From the NCBI RefSeq assembly GCF_032854445.1, contig NC_088300.1, positions 70,530,984 to 70,594,983 on the forward strand: a DNA stretch of 64,000 nt. The letters are read 5' to 3'. A program made the translations under genes and the position numbers. Below, one piece after another: positions 38,992 to 51,420 of the stretch. How positions within the stretch are numbered: the first letter of the stretch is position 1; the number at the start of each line of letters is the position of its first letter. The DNA comes from Liolophura sinensis (Eukaryota; Mollusca; Polyplacophora; Chitonida; Chitonidae). The notes beneath the pieces were generated by a model, which had not been told where the DNA came from, searched no databases, and saw only the letters and a list, made by a program, of their open reading frames with translations.

Positions 38992-41336
38992 ACATATGGA
39001 AACTTGAAAACGGGTTTTCATTGGAATCCACATCTATGTACAGTCTCTGTTAGAACAGGTAAGATGTAACAATACAAGCAGAAGCCATGATATACACATT
39101 CTTTCGAACATGAAGTATCTATTTCTGTACCTATTTGGTCCAGGATATAGTCCGTTGGCATGGAAACATGTTTTACTAATGCTACTGTCAACTGGCGGTT
39201 AATATTTTTATTACATATACATACATGTGTTACACATGTATAGACGTGGTTTCCCCGTTGTTACGAAATGTTACGAAGAAGATTATATTTTGTCGTTTTC
39301 CCCATATCTATCAGTGGCAATTATTCAATGGGGTCTGCAAAAATAAACAAACGTTCAACGAACAAAGGATAGACTAAAATTACATTTACTGGGCAGCAAT
39401 TCTTATAACAACTGATAAATGTATCAACGATAGGAAAGTGTTCTCATAAATAAGGAATGTTGTTGAATAGAGAGGTATGCTAATAGAAGATAGCCCTGGT
39501 TGAAGTGTATACAGGGTTGTGCTAAACAGGTAACTAACTCAAATTCACACTATGATCCACAATAAGTACAATTCAGTGTCAAAGAGGGTGCTATAGCTTC
39601 CATGGTCAACTGGACATTTAAGAAGGCAAGATAGTTTGGCTCACTGCATTCATGTATGAATGGTCTAAAGGGTTGACCGGTTAATTAAGTAGGTTTAACG
39701 AGTAGAGGTCAAAAGTGCGCTAATGCCAACGCAATGTACGCGATGTGTGGTGTGATCAGCCGCCAGGACTGTAAACTCTCACACAGTGATATCCCAAGTT
39801 TCTACGGAACTGGCCAGCCGCCACGGCATGCCACTCACAGCTTTCCATTACAGAGCAGTCTAACTCTATTGCTCGTCACGAGTTGAATCGAGGCCAGTAA
39901 CAGGCTCTGATGGGTACCTAGATCAGCAACATTCAGCAAACGTAGATCTGTAAAGTAAAACAAAGGTTGATCGTCGTTAGACGCCATGAGGTGACTACAC
40001 TTTTTATCATCAGGGAACTTCAACAGAAAGACAACAGCCTCATTTCATAATTCACCATATGAATGCTCAGATATTTTCTATAAAAATATCAAGGGACTTA
40101 GTCACCAACTTATCTTCCCACTTCCCTACCGGTCGCCGGTAGACTTTTTCTGCTTCAGCGCTTGTTGCTGTGCAGTGGCTACTAGGTCTGAATTCCAGAC
40201 TATCGCAGGTATATAGTCAAACTCTCATGTGATTGAACATCACATATGTAAATGCACTATACAGAGAATCGATGGATATTTAATCTGAGATGTGAGAGGG
40301 TTTTCCTTAACGACAAAGTACAGATCACACGGAATCTAGCATCCCCATGTGGTCATTATACACATACAGTTGTATATCCTATTACATGTCAACTGACTGA
40401 TTCGTACAGAGATTAAATTCTTCCGTTGAAAATTACAACCCTTGTGTTAGACTAAACAAGAAAGTAAGTTTAAAGCATGTATATTTGTGATTCTCATACT
40501 GAAACACCGAATATCAGACATATATGACAGCCTTGAAGAACATCCACATTACGTTCTCAAAGGCGGATGAACATGTCTGTGATATATGTCTATACACAAG
40601 CAAATGTATATACATATATACAGGGTAATATACATACTGAGACCAGGCAGCAAGATTAACGTTTACTCTGTATAAAGGAACCATTTCCATGCTCAATCAA
40701 CACGTAGAAGCTATAAAACCTTTTTGTCACTTGCATATCTTGACCCTATAGCCTATGTTCACATATATACGAAGAGTGTTCGTGTCCATCCCAAAAAGAA
40801 CGTACAAATAACGGCTAAAAGATTACACTTCAAAGTGACGACATACACATTTTCTGGTTAGCCGCCTTCGTCCGTACGTGCCTGGAATACATATTGGCAT
40901 ATTTATACGTCTATCGCTGCTAACATATATTATAACGCGCTTACGTCATACTACGAATGCATGCATGCTGAAAAGGTATATTTATACATTTAACTTCTTT
41001 TACAACATAAGCGTGATCTTTAGCAGTTAATTTGAATTGTACAGCATCCTACGATATACTTCAACAAATAAAAAATCTAAGTTTATAGTGTACGCTTACA
41101 TTTACATTTAATTATGTAGTGTAAGTAAATTGCTTCGGCTGTCACGCGCCGAAAACACTTCAAATTCTAAAGTATATTTGCCAATTAAATACGCTCCAAA
41201 AACGTGACGTAATAAAGATGAACAAATAAATATGCAATAGATACACATGGAACATGTAATCTTCCTTGTCAAAAAGTTTCAATACGTGCCTTGATATAAA
41301 TACCAACGGTCATAATCATAGTTAAAAGAGATAATG
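38992..41336. other. 2.3 kb non-coding stretch
   Basis: No gene, RNA or array was recognised. Overlapping short frames at 39835-40023 and 40514-40696 have no recognisable content. Confidence 0.4.
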
Positions 41337-41357
41337 TTTTTTTTTTTTTTTTTTTTT
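41337..41357. repeat. poly-T tract (21 nt)
   Basis: An uninterrupted run of T (A on the minus strand). It may be the tail of an unrecognised retroposed sequence. Confidence 0.95.
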
Positions 41358-41649
41358 AAAGAAATGGTGGTTCAAGCCCCTGCGACCTTGAAAAGATAGG
41401 CCAAGGTCCACAAAAACCCCCCAAAACAAAAGTATTCTTTGTGATTAGCTGCACGTGTAGCACCAGGTTGATAAAAATGATTTTAAGGCTTCAACAGATA
41501 TTCCTACCACGATAACATGCTTGTCACAAAAGATAAATTAAATGACCGTGAAAAACATTGGCCAAGAACACCAAATATGAAAAGATTTCATCCAATTAAA
41601 CGCCTGTGTGAACATGTCGTATAACTTTGGTACTCCTGGTTAAAAGCGT

Positions 41650-41810
41650 TCAAGAGCCCGGGGGAAATCCATGACCAACCGCAGGTTGATGTCAGACCTT
41701 CCCACCTACGACCAGAGACGAAGCTAACATGAGCTGGGCCTGAACTCACAGCGACCGCATTGATGAAAGGTTCCTGGGCCATTGCGCTGCGCGGGCACGC
41801 TACACACTAG
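41650..41810 (-). mobile_element. SINE (family 1), 3'-truncated copy
   Basis: In minus orientation the head and middle are present (plus: AGAGCCCGGGGGAAATCCAT, CCGCAGGTTGATG, CTGAACTCACAGCGACCGCA, GCGCGGGCACGCTA). The tail portion is missing. Confidence 0.88.
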
Positions 41811-42127
41811 ATCACAGAAGCTGATGTCAATTAAAAGCAATAGGGTTCCTTTGATGACAATGTGCACATGTGGTAGAGTTTGATCAAAAATACTCTAAGA
41901 TCTATCGTTTACACGCGTGTTCCAAAAAAGCCTATATCTTTATTGACCAAGATGACATGAAAAAAATTGCCCAAAGTCACCGACAATCAATACGGTTTTT
42001 CCCAGTGCCTACGTGTACGTGTAGTGCAAGTTTGGTAAACCTATAAACAAGTGGTCAAGAGATGGAGTGTTTATAACAAAGTGGACGAAAGCTGGACTGA
42101 GGCGGACCGCTGCGACAATACCACTTG

Positions 42128-42331
42128 GTTATTATTTATTTACTTGGTGTTTTACGTCGTATTCAAGAATATTTCACTTATATGTCGGTGTCTAGCATTA
42201 TGGTGGGAAAAAATTGGACAGAACCAGTCGGAGAGGAAGCCAGCAGGAGCTCACAGCGACCGCAATTGTGAGCGGCTCCTGGGTCATCGCGCCGCACTGG
42301 GACGCTAACCACCTCGGCTACGGAGGCCACT
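42128..42331 (-). mobile_element. SINE (family 1) with internal deletion
   Basis: Minus orientation. The tail (TTATTTATTTACTTGGTGTT) and CAAGAATATTTCACTTATAT join directly to the head half (GAGAGGAAGCCAGCAGGAGC, CTACGGAGGCCAC). The segment with the CCGCAGGTTGCTG block is deleted. Confidence 0.88.
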
Positions 42332-45300
42332 TATAGGCCATTTTTGGCAGAGGGGTAAAAAGTACAATTGTCATGGGTCCCCGTGTCGGTGCATGTAGAT
42401 ATGCACCTATACGCAGTCAAACAGTTACGCACAATGTGGCATATAACCCTGTACCGCAGGTGGTTGAAAGCTTTTAGCTGTGGTTTAAAGGAGACAAGCG
42501 CCCCACGGCCAATGTCAGTATATTGTTACAGTATACAAAGGTCAAAAAGATATGTCATTTGTTTTTCAGTGGATGAGACTGAGTGAGTTTTGTTTGTGAC
42601 TGACATCTACAAAATGAATGAAATATTTAACAAAAATGCCTTGTCACATCATGATTAACCTGATAGGTATTAACTCTACACTACAACAACACACATTACA
42701 AAAACAATCTATTTAAAGACGTAACACTCTTAAATAGACCACTTAGCGAAAGAGTTCAAAAACATGAGCACGGGTACATAGTAATTGCGAATTCTGTTAG
42801 TGGCCGATATAACAAACGTCAGTGACAATCCTTTACAGTTTAAGATATATGGTTTTTAGCTCTTTATCCATAATTGTGACTACTTTATAGTTCCCATCGA
42901 TACAATATGAGAGAGAGTTTATACACTCGATTTTATGGGAGCATATATACAAAAAAAAAAACAACAACAAAAAAGTTGTACTGTATGAACACAAACTTCC
43001 CAACAAAAGTCTTGTCTATCTTGTGTTGAATTAATACAAGGTCTTGAGTTTAAAGAATTGAACACAAGGTGTGTTGTATGTTATACACAATACTTGTTGC
43101 AAAATACGTTGTTGTTCGTGTTGTATTGCATAAATTACCTCATTTTGGTTCAACACAAACATTTGCATTTCATATTTATTTAACACCTTTTCGTATTGGG
43201 GTAACACATTTCTGTGTTTCTGTTGTATTGTTGCGATAGATTTCAACACAAGTGATTTTTGGTGAGCATGTGTACATATACGAGCCTAATATAATGCTAC
43301 ATCTACATAAGCTAGATATACAGCATATTATGTCAGGCTCATTCGTAAATGTGCTTGCAGAGGAAACTCTTGCTTTGTATCTTTGCTTTGGGTTTACTGT
43401 CATTTCAATGTTATTTCGGTACATTATCAAGATGTTGTCTCCTTGACACATTTAAACTAGACATGGATGACACTGGATCACCGACCCTTATATATATTCA
43501 TGTATATGAAAGTCACTCCGTGTAAACTGTGTATACTTCAAGTGACATAGACATCACCTGCATCAATTTAAGGGAAACTCTTCTGCGAAGGCGTCCATCA
43601 GGGGCCGGGGATTGATTTTCTTCGGCCGTCTAAATTCTACACCCAATTCTTTTCTCTGTGCATAAACAGTCACCAATACTCATTATCATATACCGTTTAT
43701 ATGCACACACAAAAATCTCGACCTTGGTTGGTAGGTATTCATACCCTTAAACCCTCGTAAAGATTTTTAGCGGCAGGCCCACAAATATAACTCGCGGTTG
43801 AGCTTTCATATCACTACAAGACATGCCTATACAAGAAAGAGAAGTCAATTTTCAGAAAACACAAGTCTTCACTGAAGTATTGCCATGCCCCAAAGGTACC
43901 AAATTAATCACACAGACATCTAGGACTAACAGATATCGGTGTTTGATCTGTCAGAAGATGCAAGTTGGTTCCGCGTCACTAACGAGACATGAAGTTATTG
44001 CCATGAGGGCAATGGTGCATTTAATAATTAGATGGCTTACAATGTACATATCAAGGTTGTGCCTCCTGACCTAATTACCCCCATCAACGGGGCTATTATA
44101 TAGATATGGACCATGTGTGTCCTCAGGGATAAAAAACGCTTTATGATTTTTCACGTTTTCAGAAGAAAAAAAAATGGAAAACTTCCATAAACCCAGGTGT
44201 GTGGTTTTATTAAAATGCAAGCCAAGCTTTCGAGAGATGTCACTTTTTTGGACCATATACATGTATATCACATATGAAAATTATAATGATCTCACATGCG
44301 CTGATCTGTCGCAGCCTGTTTCCTGTGGCAACTGAATTTGGGAATGCGACCCTTTAGAGACTTTAGCGGAGCTCTTCGAAATCATACCATATCCTGTAGT
44401 TACAATAAACCAACGAGTTGTTGAGATCAAAAACACGCAGTAATTTAACACACTGTCAATGCACGGAAAAACATTGCGAAAACATTCTGTATGGCATTTA
44501 CTTCAATAAAATCGTGTTGTTTTACACAACGTGTAGTCTTTATAAAATCTTTAAATTATCACAGTTTTTCGTGAACTTTCGAGAAGATGTACATATTATA
44601 TGCTACAAAAAGCACGTGGCACGTCACGTGTATGTTCACGGTTCAGTGAGGCAAACGTTTAAAGTCCATAAAAACGAAACTGTCATCCAGTCACTGGATC
44701 GAGAAAACGTCGTGAGGTGACCCGAACAGTTAAATTAGCTTCACGCAGGGAAAAGTAAATATTATGTTAATTCTCCATCGCAGCACAAACGTCGCCTCAC
44801 AAATGTTTTACTTCTTTTCGACATTTCACATTTACATAAACTATATTTGTCATTTCCTTAAAGTGTCAACGAACCAGTTACTAATATAGGCCTATTTTAT
44901 TTACAACCTCTGTCTTAAAAGAGGCATTAAACAAGCCTCTTAAATCAACAAGTAAATGGTGCATACTTACCCAAGCTATAACACAAAGCCGAACAACATG
45001 GATAATGGCATACACATCGGGACTTAACTGGGGTATTCGAAGGTCAGGTTTGTCAGTTAAAGCACTGGTATGATCTCGACAAGGATCTGTAGTTTTTACT
45101 GCATATGTGAAGTAGAATTACTATCAATTATAGTAATATATAATAAAGGCTTTGGTGGCAATTATATCTGCAATAAATACATGCAAGAGTGTCTACGTGA
45201 TTTGACAGCATAAATCCATCTCGACAGCCTTTTTAGGGTATGTGACGAAGTTGGTGCCATGGTGGCATCTTCGACACCGACATGTGTAGCAATTAAATAT

Positions 45301-45336
45301 AACCAATGCAAAACCGAACACAAAAGTAACTCTTAC
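42332..45336. other. 3 kb non-coding stretch
   Basis: No gene was supported. At 43010-43260 the words GTGTTG/CAACAC recur irregularly, and 42954-42973 is an A/CAA-rich tract. A frame at 43823-44074 contains a CxxC but no complete zinc finger. Confidence 0.4.
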
Positions 45337-45470
45337 TTAAGCAAGTAGTTCCAGGTAAGATCGTCTTAGGTGCTGCTGTCTCAGACGTAAAGTTCTGAGT
45401 TCCTCTGCCATCTTTTGGATCGTTCTCAATACCTGACGTTCAGCTAACCTCTTCAACAAAGACGGAAAAA
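45337..45470 (-). CDS. terminal exon of an unidentified coiled-coil-like protein
   Basis: On minus, the acceptor TTGTGTGTGTCTTCAG (AG at 45472-45471) is followed by 2 nt and then 43 codons ending in TAA (45339-45337). The peptide FPSLLKRLAERQVLRTIQKM continues as a charged, leucine-rich helix (EELRTLRLRQQHLRRSYLEL). The heptad-like Leu spacing and the clean acceptor support a real last exon. It enters in phase 1, whereas the exon at 46379-46825 leaves in phase 0, so at least one short exon between them is not seen, or they belong to different transcripts. Confidence 0.6.
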
Positions 45471-45956
45471 CTGAAGACACACACAACAATTCGATGAGAG
45501 ACGAATGAATGATTAAGGCAAGTTACACAAGATGACGGAGATGGGAGATGACGTGAGTGACCAACTGTAGACTGACGGATATACATGACTCACAAGTGTG
45601 TAGAAAACTAGAAGCATATCAAGGGCACTAATATTCCAGTAATCGTAGGGCCAGAAATGACATGATATCACTGGGTGTATATCACCTTTGCGCATGAAGA
45701 AAACTACATAAAAAGTAAATACCGGTTTATACTCGAAGTGGACATAAACCATCAGAAGGGCTGTATTAAATGTCAGCTGAAAGATAACACGAAACTGTCC
45801 CCATGAACATGAAAACAATTTCGATCAAGATTGTTTATGTGCAGCAATGTTGTTCAAAGATTAAATTTACATGTGTACATGCCGTCGCCTATAACACTTT
45901 GGCTGCATGGTTGAAAGTTTTGCGAAAGAGCATGTAAAACAAAAGGCTAACAAAGA

Positions 45957-46092
45957 ATTTATTTATTTATTTATTTGATTGGCGTTTTACGCCGTACTCA
46001 AGAATATTTCACTTATACGACGCGGTCAGTATTATGGTTGGAAGAAACCGGGCAGAGCCCGAGGAAAACCCACGACCATCTGCAGGTTGCTA
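45957..46092 (-). mobile_element. SINE (family 1), 3' half only
   Basis: Minus orientation. (TTTA)n tail, GATTGGCGTTTTACGCCGTA, CTCAAGAATATTTCACTTAT, GGTTGGAAGAAACCGGGCAG and the CTGCAGGTTGCTAA end. It lies in the presumed intron between the two exons of the unidentified gene. Confidence 0.9.
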
Positions 46093-46378
46093 ATAAAGAA
46101 TTAAGTTTATGGAAGATGTTCCTCTTTGTAAGGCATTTCGTCTAGAACTTCTAAAACAACTTATGTTTTCAGGCAACAGCATACTGTCATGCAACCACCG
46201 AATATAAAACGTATCCAATCATAAATGATAGGTATCACTTTTTCATTTAAAAACAATAAACCAAAAAATATATAAATGACACGTATCAGTTCTTCGATTT
46301 ACAAAAAGGAAACAAAACAACAAAAAAACAACAAAAAAACAACAACATTATATTAATCCGTTCGTAAGGCAAACTTAC

Positions 46379-46825
46379 TTTGTTAAAGTCACGCTTCACC
46401 TTCTGTCTGTCTTGGTTTGGAGATTCTGGGAAGTCATATATTTCGGAAGACTGTATTTCTTGCCTTGGTGGCGTAAGACCTGCATTCTCAGAGTCTTGTA
46501 GAGGTGTCTTTTGGAATTCTCTCTGTTCCATACGTAGACAACTTTTCGGTTCTGAGCATATCTTGTGGGCTACTTTAGCCTTGGGTTTTTTTGCTCTTGT
46601 CAGTTTTACTTTCACTGCCTTTTTACTTCCCTGAATTTGAATTTGGCTGGATTTCTGTGATCGACCAATCAAATCCAACATGTCACCAGCATCATCTCTC
46701 TGCATCAAGCCGCTAACCTCGTTTCCTGTTTCTCTTCCTGACTCAAACCGCATATGGTTTTTCTCTCGATATGGCGTCCGGAATCGCTGAGACAGGGGCA
46801 TCTTACCAATTTCACTCTGCAGTTT
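46379..46825 (-). CDS. internal exon of an unidentified lysine-rich protein
   Basis: On minus, the acceptor TTTTTCTTCCTTCAG (AG at 46827-46826) and the donor AAA|GTAAGT (GT at 46378-46377) bound 447 nt, exactly 149 codons, open in phase 0. It starts KLQSEIGKMPLSQRFRTPYR, contains a basic run (KKAVKVKLTRAKKPKAK) that could act as a nuclear or nucleolar signal, and ends with acidic/proline-rich sequence (PPRQEIQSSEIYDFPESP). It is strongly hydrophilic and probably disordered. I do not recognise the family. An ATG lies 9 codons in, but the upstream reading frame and good acceptor favour an internal exon. Confidence 0.65.
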
Positions 46826-48325
46826 CTGAAGGAAGAAAAATATATTACATTATGGACGAGAATTTTTTTAACGCTAAAACAGAAGATATATATGCATGCC
46901 ACATACATGTTTACATGAACGCACTGAGAGAGTAAATGCTGATATCCATGCACGGAGCAACGGTTCCTGAATATGAATATGTTAAAAACAATTTGTCCAT
47001 TTCGCCGCTTCCGCTTAAATATATATATGTAAAGATTATAGTTAGATAGATGAATTATTTGTATACTCAAAGCAGATAAAAGTATGTAGGTAACACATAT
47101 GCCATATATATATAACGGTGGAGTAATTTGTGGGTGGATGCGCGGAGGAACTACTGGTCTGATCAGGTTAAGGCCCATTTCCGACAATAAGCCTGTAACA
47201 CTGTAAGACCAAGCGTTTAGGAAATGAGCGAATAACTAAACACATAACTGTAACAGATTTTAATCATTTCGGTATGTTTTAGGTGTGTTTACGTTAACAT
47301 GGTGTTTATTCTCTTAAACACAATGTCTTTCGTGAGTGAACGCATGGAGATGTTTAGTTGGTTAACATAACGTTTGACTTTAATCATAGTGTTCAGTATA
47401 ATTTAACGCCTGAAGTGTTGATACCACTTCCATCTGTTTATAGTCTGTAACAGATTTCAAACACATGGAAATGTTTATTTTGGTATAATCTAAACAAGAC
47501 GTTTACAACATGCTTCATGTCATGTATATGGTCAAATCAAGAGTTTGTTGATAGGATACGCTTTCGTGAGATCCTGCTCTTCAATGCCAAACAAATATTG
47601 CTGAAATAAATAACAATCCGCTCGACACTGTTCGCTGGATAACAGCGGGACTACTTATGTGCCCACCACCGACCTTTGCCAAGATAGTGGCTAACTTTCT
47701 CACAGTTGTGACAAATGTCAGATTCTAGGAATCAAATCTAACGAACAATTTACTACCTATAACTCAGTAAGCCCTCCATGAGAATAAGCAGCCAACAGGT
47801 AAGAAGTTTATATATAACAATGAATTTGTACAATCTTTTCTTTTTTCCAGCCAGTCACCGATTCATACACTTTGCATAATGTTTTCTTCTTTCTTTTTCT
47901 GTTCAAATGCAATGAACAGAAAAAAGTTAGTCAATCCTTAAATAATTCTAAATACTAAAATTAGTATCAGTAGTTCGAATATTCTCATGTCTGTATGAAG
48001 TAGATCTAAAAAGCGCAACAGAATTTGAAAAACAATAAAACAGTATAAATACAAGTGACAGAAATCTGAACATATTTATTCAATTTGTACTCAGACTAAA
48101 TCAATATAAGTGTATTTTAAAACACCTTTGCACGTGCAATCGCAACCTTGTCATCGTCAGTTTCTCAATATACATAAACTTTTGATGGCGTAATCAAAAT
48201 ACCAGCAGAGGACTATAGGGAGGGCACTAAAGCTTAGCAATAGAAGCCAATAAATTAAAAGAATAGCTCAAATTACTGTCAAAATATCAAACTCTTACTC
48301 AGGAAATTTAAAGAAGTGCTAAATT
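46826..48325. other. presumed intron, nothing recognised
   Basis: No coding segment was found. CTGTAACAGATTT occurs twice, near 47249 and 47446. A perfect 12-bp-arm hairpin (TTTTTCTGTTCA / TGAACAGAAAAA) lies at 47894-47924. Confidence 0.4.
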
Positions 48326-48399
48326 TTACGAACTATTCCAGACTGAATACATAATATTCCAAAAGAAGCAAAAGTATAACGGTTCGCTGCACATTATGG

Positions 48400-48522
48400 T
48401 AACTCCTTCACACACAAATGCGCAGATCAATTGTCCACTGTTCGAGAATAGCCTTATTTGGAGAGGAGCAAATTTCAGTGTCATCAGTTGTCTTTCCTCA
48501 TCTTGACATGGACTCTCCTGTA
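48400..48522 (-). CDS. possible upstream exon of the unidentified minus-strand gene
   Basis: On minus, TTTTTACGTTACAG is a fair acceptor, followed by ESPCQDEERQLMTLKF in one frame. A second frame (SSPNKAILEQWTIDLRIC) is also open and would join in phase 0 to the exon at 46825 through a GTGTGA donor. The correct frame cannot be decided by eye. Confidence 0.3.
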
Positions 48523-49118
48523 ACGTAAAAAGGCACAAAAATTGAAAAAATGTAACAACCTGGCAACCTATATGGTGTCTTTCATACATGAGTTTGCAGG
48601 AAATGGGTGGATAAGCTGTTCCTACATTGTCATTTTTGGGTAAGGAGAAATCATGGCTTTTATAATGTCACAAATTCTATATTTCCGCCACAAACACAGC
48701 AAAATGTTTCTTTCTACATATATAAGTTTATAATGATTTGGAAAATCCTAGGAAGAAGTCAATGATTAGTACTGGACTGGATACAGGCATGAACCAGTAG
48801 TAGTTTTCTATTTTACAATTCAGCAAATCAGAGACTATTCAGTATATTTCAGACTTGTTTAATGAAGGAAATGGAAACAATATACTTGCCATTAGTTCTG
48901 TAACAATGCTTTTGGTTTTCTTCGCTTTGCCTCTGCCATGTTTAGTCAGTAAATTTTATGATGGGCAGCATTCTTCAGAGCCTTAATTTGAAATGACATC
49001 GGAAATTTTAGTTGTAAACGTCACTGTAAAACAGCTTACAACAGTGTTTTCATGTGGATTTTAAAGAGGAATAATAGAATTTGGTCTCACAGCTGTTTTG
49101 TACTTCAATAAACGTACT

Positions 49119-49334
49119 TTAAAAAATAAAAATGCATAGAAAAACATAAAAAATAATTACATTACGAAAATGTATCTCCTGTTCAGATACAAGTACACAA
49201 AGGTTATGATGATCATCATTTACATCTGTTTCTCCACTCACACTATTGTCATCATTATTTGTATACAATGCACTCTTGTGCTTCTCACTCACATGTACTC
49301 TAAAGGTCCCCATTTCGTTGTCGAATAATTGCAT
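49119..49334 (-). CDS. possible exon, Asn/Asp-rich
   Basis: The minus frame has LFDNEMGTFRVHVSEKHKSA, then an Asn/Asp/His-rich stretch and CVLVSEQEIHF, followed by possible donors (TTC|GTAATG or AAT|GTAATT). No clear acceptor lies upstream, so an ATG start at 49334 is possible. It may be the 5' part of the gene represented by 46379-46825. No family was recognised. Confidence 0.3.
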   Translation of the reverse strand: MQLFDNEMGTFRVHVSEKHKSALYTNNDDNSVSGETDVNDDHHNLCVLVSEQEIHFRNVIIFYVFLCIFIF

Positions 49335-50361
49335 TTTAAAATATCACAGTGAAATACAAAGTTTGGTTTGTGTATGGGCAACACCATTATTGTACGTTGC
49401 AATGATAGCACAGGAAGCAGTTAAATACAGTGAGGAAACCAAACTAACCAGAAATTTAAACACAAAAGCGTCTCTTTGGAATGTGACTTCATACGTACCA
49501 ATGCATAACTGAACTGAACAAAACAAAACGGAAGTAACAAAGAAGTCACAGAGGGGATGCCTTCCATATAAAACATAATATTTAATTGCTTAATTTAACT
49601 AGAGCTGCGAAGGGGGCACTTACATATCGCACATTTACGTCGCAGACCTACTAGTATGCACTTATCAGGTTTCTGTAAACATTAGTCAACATCAAGTTGT
49701 TGTTGTACAGTTGTTGTGACAGCGGAGGCTACCCAATTCATAATGAGTATAGACCTACAACCAGGTTACGTCAGATACGGCAGTTATTTAAATATGTGTT
49801 GAAATATACTGTGCCGGGCACACCAAGAATAAAACAACACATACTGACCAAAAATAGAACCTCCACTTTCCACTTCCAGCAGATGGCTGCACACTCCCAC
49901 CACATGCACGTCAGTGGAAAAAGTAAAACCGCACGAAACATAAACACATCATTTAGACGTATATAAGCGTGCAACTGAGCGTGATGAGATTATCTTCCTA
50001 TTAAAATGTAAACACGTCTTACGTCTTACGTCTTACTCTAAGCAAGGCATTTATGAGGGATAATAGGACATCGCATATAGGCCTACTTATTTGATTTATT
50101 GTTGTCCTAACAATACCAGACCCAACAATATACTAACCTCAACTATGCTTTAATTCCTCTTCATTACAGATGGTTTATTTCATAATTTGAAAATTGTTTT
50201 AAAACGTCCATTAAATATGATGCCTTTATTTCGAGAGAGAATCCAAAAATGATACAAATATATTAAGAGTATGAGTCAGAGATGTCCGTCAATGAGACCA
50301 TTACAGGCTATATAGATCTGGGTGTTCTCTATAAAGTCCATAACTGGATGTTTAAAAATGA
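49335..50361. other. non-coding stretch, nothing recognised
   Basis: Overlapping frames at 49697-49974 on both strands have no recognisable domain. Confidence 0.35.
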
Positions 50362-50630
50362 TTTTATTTATTGGTTTATTTATTTCATGGATGTTTAATA
50401 CGTCGCAATCAAGAACATTTCAGCATTTGGGTGGGAAAAAAAACGAGCATACCCCGGGGAAAACCCATACACAACCATGCGTATTGCTGCAGGTTGCTGG
50501 CTGACCTTGCCACGTACGACCGGAGAGGAAGCCAGCATGGCTGGACTTGAACTCACAGCGACCCCATTGGTGTGTGGCTCCTGACACATTGTGCAGCGCT
50601 ATCACACAAACAACTTGGTCACAAGGCATC
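50362..50630 (-). mobile_element. SINE (family 1), near full-length, diverged
   Basis: Minus orientation. TTTATTTATTTCATGG tail, GGTGGGAAAAAAAACGAGC, TTGCTGCAGGTTGCTGGC, CACGTACGACCGGAGAGGAA, GACTTGAACTCACAGCGACC, and head remnants to about 50630. It shows many private changes. Confidence 0.9.
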
Positions 50631-51103
50631 ACGCCACTGCACCGTCTATGAACTGAATGCATCATAATCATATGGCATTACACATTTTTGAACGTTTCAA
50701 AAATTAAGAAATACGCTGTGATCACTGCAGTAAAAAAGGAAGTGTCCATTGTTTTTGGACGAGGCCGCAAAATCGCTTATCACAGCGTATACGCCATGAA
50801 TGAAGCCAATATTTCTATTCCAACACATCACCCTTTAACATGTATTTTACACTCATTTTCAGTTTTTACTCCCTTTCGATTTTCAAACTGATACCTATGT
50901 ATATTCACCCCTTTATTTTGATTACACTTCTTTTGAGTCGATCGCTCCATGAAAGTGTCCATTTCACAGAACTACATTGTCAACATGTGGAGAACCAATT
51001 AGAAAGCCGCATTTCGCACGTGATATGTCCAAGCCCGTTGTTGGTTGAGTAATATTCGTAAAGTAAGTCTTCGCGCGAAGATTTCAGTCGGGAGTGTTGA
51101 AAT

Positions 51104-51301
51104 ATGGAAATAAAAAAGATGAGATTGACAGACGGCAGTCATGAACGGGATATTCAGCTAACAAGGCGACAAGCGCTACGCAAGAAGCTTCGACAGTCAG
51201 CAGTAGTGAATGCACTCAGTAAACACGTACGCCGGTACCGTAAGCAGAATGTCACTTGCTACGAACTCTCGGCTAGCTCAACTGCTTTGTGCAGCCACTG
51301 A
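51104..51301 (+). CDS. small basic ORF overlapping the 51210 frame
   Basis: The first ATG (51104) of a CG-rich segment gives 65 codons: MEIKKMRLTDGSHERDIQLT, then a very basic stretch (RRQALRKKLRQ). It overlaps the 51210 frame in another phase, and at most one is likely to be a main product. No family was recognised. It could be an upstream ORF. Confidence 0.25.
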   Translation: MEIKKMRLTDGSHERDIQLTRRQALRKKLRQSAVVNALSKHVRRYRKQNVTCYELSASSTALCSH

Positions 51302-51415
51302 CAACATGAAGCCCTGGACGAATGCCTGCAAGCTGGGATATTTTCGACACTTACTTGCCCCGGTCAACAGATATTCGCGCGCCCAGTATGCCACACAAAC
51401 ATCGGAAAAAAATAG
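51210..51415 (+). CDS. possible first coding exon with mitochondrial-type N-terminus
   Basis: ATG 51210 opens 68 codons plus 2 nt to the donor AATAG|GTAGGG (GT at 51416). The first 30 residues are rich in Ser, Ala and Arg with no acidic residue (for example TVSRMSLATNSRLAQLLCAA), as in matrix-targeting presequences. It lies in a CG-richer stretch (51040-51420) suggestive of a promoter and first exon. No matching phase-2 downstream exon was identified before 55 kb, so the gene is unproven. Confidence 0.3.
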
Positions 51416-51420
51416 GTAGG

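Noticed and set aside
43010-43260. array-like recurrence of GTGTTG/CAACAC words
   Set aside because: The spacing is irregular and no alignable unit was found. Probably AT/GT-biased sequence.
43823-44074. possible C2H2 zinc finger (RYRCLICQKMQVGSASLTRH)
   Set aside because: The second zinc-binding histidine is not at the required spacing and no neighbouring finger exists.
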